This document shows, in pieces, positions 63,045 to 64,000 of a DNA stretch of 64,000 bases. A program made the position numbers and the translations under genes. The notes under the pieces are model-generated. The model was given only the letters and a program-made list of their open reading frames with translations, had not been told where the DNA came from and did no database searches. The DNA comes from Saccharibacillus sp. JS10 (lineage in GTDB: Bacteria > Bacillota > Bacilli > Paenibacillales > Paenibacillaceae): positions 1-64,000 of the forward strand of contig NZ_JANFNS010000008.1 in assembly GCF_024436065.1 (NCBI RefSeq), in the 5' to 3' direction. The stretch's first letter is position 1; every line of letters begins with the position of its first letter.

Positions 63045-64000
63045 TTAACGCTGAGCGCGGCGTTCTTTGCGGGAAGCCTTTTTGTCTGGCGTTGGGCTAT
63101 TGGTGCTGATTTTATTTTCATCGATAACCGCTTCACGCTGCTGATTTGATTCGACGCGAGCTTTCATAATATACGTCGCAACCTCTTCTTGGATGCTCGC
63201 GATCATCTGATTGAACATTTCGTAACCTTCGAATTGGTACTCGCGAAGCGGATCTGTACCGCCGTAAGCACGCAAGTGGATACCTTGACGAAGTTGATCC
63301 ATCGCATCGATATGATCCATCCATTTGCGATCGACCGCACGAAGCGCGATAACTTTCTCGAATTCACGAACCATTTCTTCGCCAAGCGAAGCTTCACGCT
63401 CGTCATAACGCTGTTGAACTTTGTTGTACAGATATTCCGTAATTTCTTCGGCTTCTTTTCCCCATAGTTCATCGCGAGTGATTTCGCCTTCTTCAAGCAG
63501 TTTGGCATTGATATAATCGGCAACTTCTTGCAGTTCCCAGTTTTCCGGAATATCGTCGCCTGTATGAGCTTCGACGATCCGTTCTACTGTAGAGCGAATC
63601 ATATCCAGTACGATTTGCTTAACGTTTTCCGATTCCAACAATTCCTGACGCTGCTTGTAGATGACTCCGCGCTGTTGGTTCATCACGTCATCATATTGAA
63701 GAACGATTTTACGTGTATCGAAGTTGTTGCCTTCTACACGTTTTTGCGCCGATTCTACCGCACGTGAAATCATACGGCTTTCGATCGGTTGATCCTCTTC
63801 AAAACCAAGACGCTCCATCATGTTCAGTACGTTGTCCGCACCGAAACGCTTCATCAATTCATCGCCAAGCGACAAGTAGAATTGCGTCGAACCCGGATCG
63901 CCTTGACGACCTGCACGACCACGAAGCTGATTATCGATACGACGCGATTCGTGACGCTCTGTACCGATGATATGCAGCCCGCCTACTTCATGCACGCCTT
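63045..64000 (-). CDS. secA: Protein translocase ATPase SecA, C-terminal part (partial)
   Basis: The gene enters from the right edge. The visible 318 or so codons begin within the second ATPase fold ([26 protein letters not shown]). The helical scaffold and wing follow, up to the IRA1 region ([30 protein letters not shown]). The product ends in [18 protein letters not shown]. The usual C-terminal zinc motif (CPCGSGKKYKNC type) is not present before the stop or in other frames after it. Confidence 0.94.
   Translation of the reverse strand, partial: GVHEVGGLHIIGTERHESRRIDNQLRGRAGRQGDPGSTQFYLSLGDELMKRFGADNVLNMMERLGFEEDQPIESRMISRAVESAQKRVEGNNFDTRKIVLQYDDVMNQQRGVIYKQRQELLESENVKQIVLDMIRSTVERIVEAHTGDDIPENWELQEVADYINAKLLEEGEITRDELWGKEAEEITEYLYNKVQQRYDEREASLGEEMVREFEKVIALRAVDRKWMDHIDAMDQLRQGIHLRAYGGTDPLREYQFEGYEMFNQMIASIQEEVATYIMKARVESNQQREAVIDENKISTNSPTPDKKASRKERRAQR

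Overview
The window looks like a chromosomal segment of a low-to-mid GC Firmicute, most likely a Paenibacillaceae-type Bacillus relative. This is inferred from gene content and order. Strong AGGAGG-type ribosome binding sites are common, TTG and GTG starts occur, and much of the order matches Bacillus: pcrB-pcrA-ligA, uvrB-uvrA, a minJ/ctpB/ftsX/ftsE block and secA-prfB-yvjA. A DUF5057-like surface protein also fits Paenibacillus. No plasmid, phage, CRISPR array, tRNA or intact insertion sequence was seen.

Layout. 1-441: the 5' end of a 16S rRNA gene (minus strand, leaving the window) with its leader, a boxA-like element and two tandem sigma-A promoters. 442-5654: pcrB-pcrA-ligA. 5988-8171: galU and a divergent MraY-family gene. 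8468-15740: a U32 (RlhA-like) protein, a membrane PQQ-like protein, a secreted stalk-domain protein and an HtrA-like protease. 16066-21536: uvrB and uvrA, separated by about 600 bp that carry two copies of a structured repeat. 21864-25354: motAB and a chemoreceptor. 25571-31494: a MinJ-like PDZ membrane protein, a CtpB-like protease, an EnvC-like LytM protein, and ftsX and ftsE. 31892-39758: a type IV pilus assembly operon (pilB, pilT, pilC, pilA, pilD, a pilM-pilN fusion, pilO). 40189-48181: a divergent giant surface protein and a minor pilin operon whose last gene is a pilin-like N-terminus fused to a large predicted beta-rich domain. 48448-50430: an esterase and a 5TM-GGDEF protein. 50652-59592: a complete arginine pathway argC-J-B-D-F-G-(716 bp)-H. 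59870-60826: an Rpn-type nuclease gene. 60907-64000: yvjA, prfB with its programmed +1 frameshift, and the 3' end of secA.

How it works together. The window holds housekeeping repair and ligation (pcrA, ligA, uvrAB), envelope and division functions (ftsEX with its LytM partner, minJ, ctp, mraY-like), a surface-motility or adhesion module (type IV pilus motor, minor pilins and a large adhesin-like protein expressed from back-to-back promoters), flagellar stator and taxis genes, and arginine synthesis.

The most unusual content is non-coding. First, a dispersed family of about 105-150 bp elements has at least four copies (8199-8302, 19040-19147, 19381-19493, 52608-52715). Short boxes are conserved, while the paired stems around them change together, as expected for a selected RNA or DNA fold. 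Second, between argG and argH there is an array of 37-nt double-stem hairpins, three of them at an exact 46-bp period, again with compensatory changes in the stems. Neither matches a family I can name.
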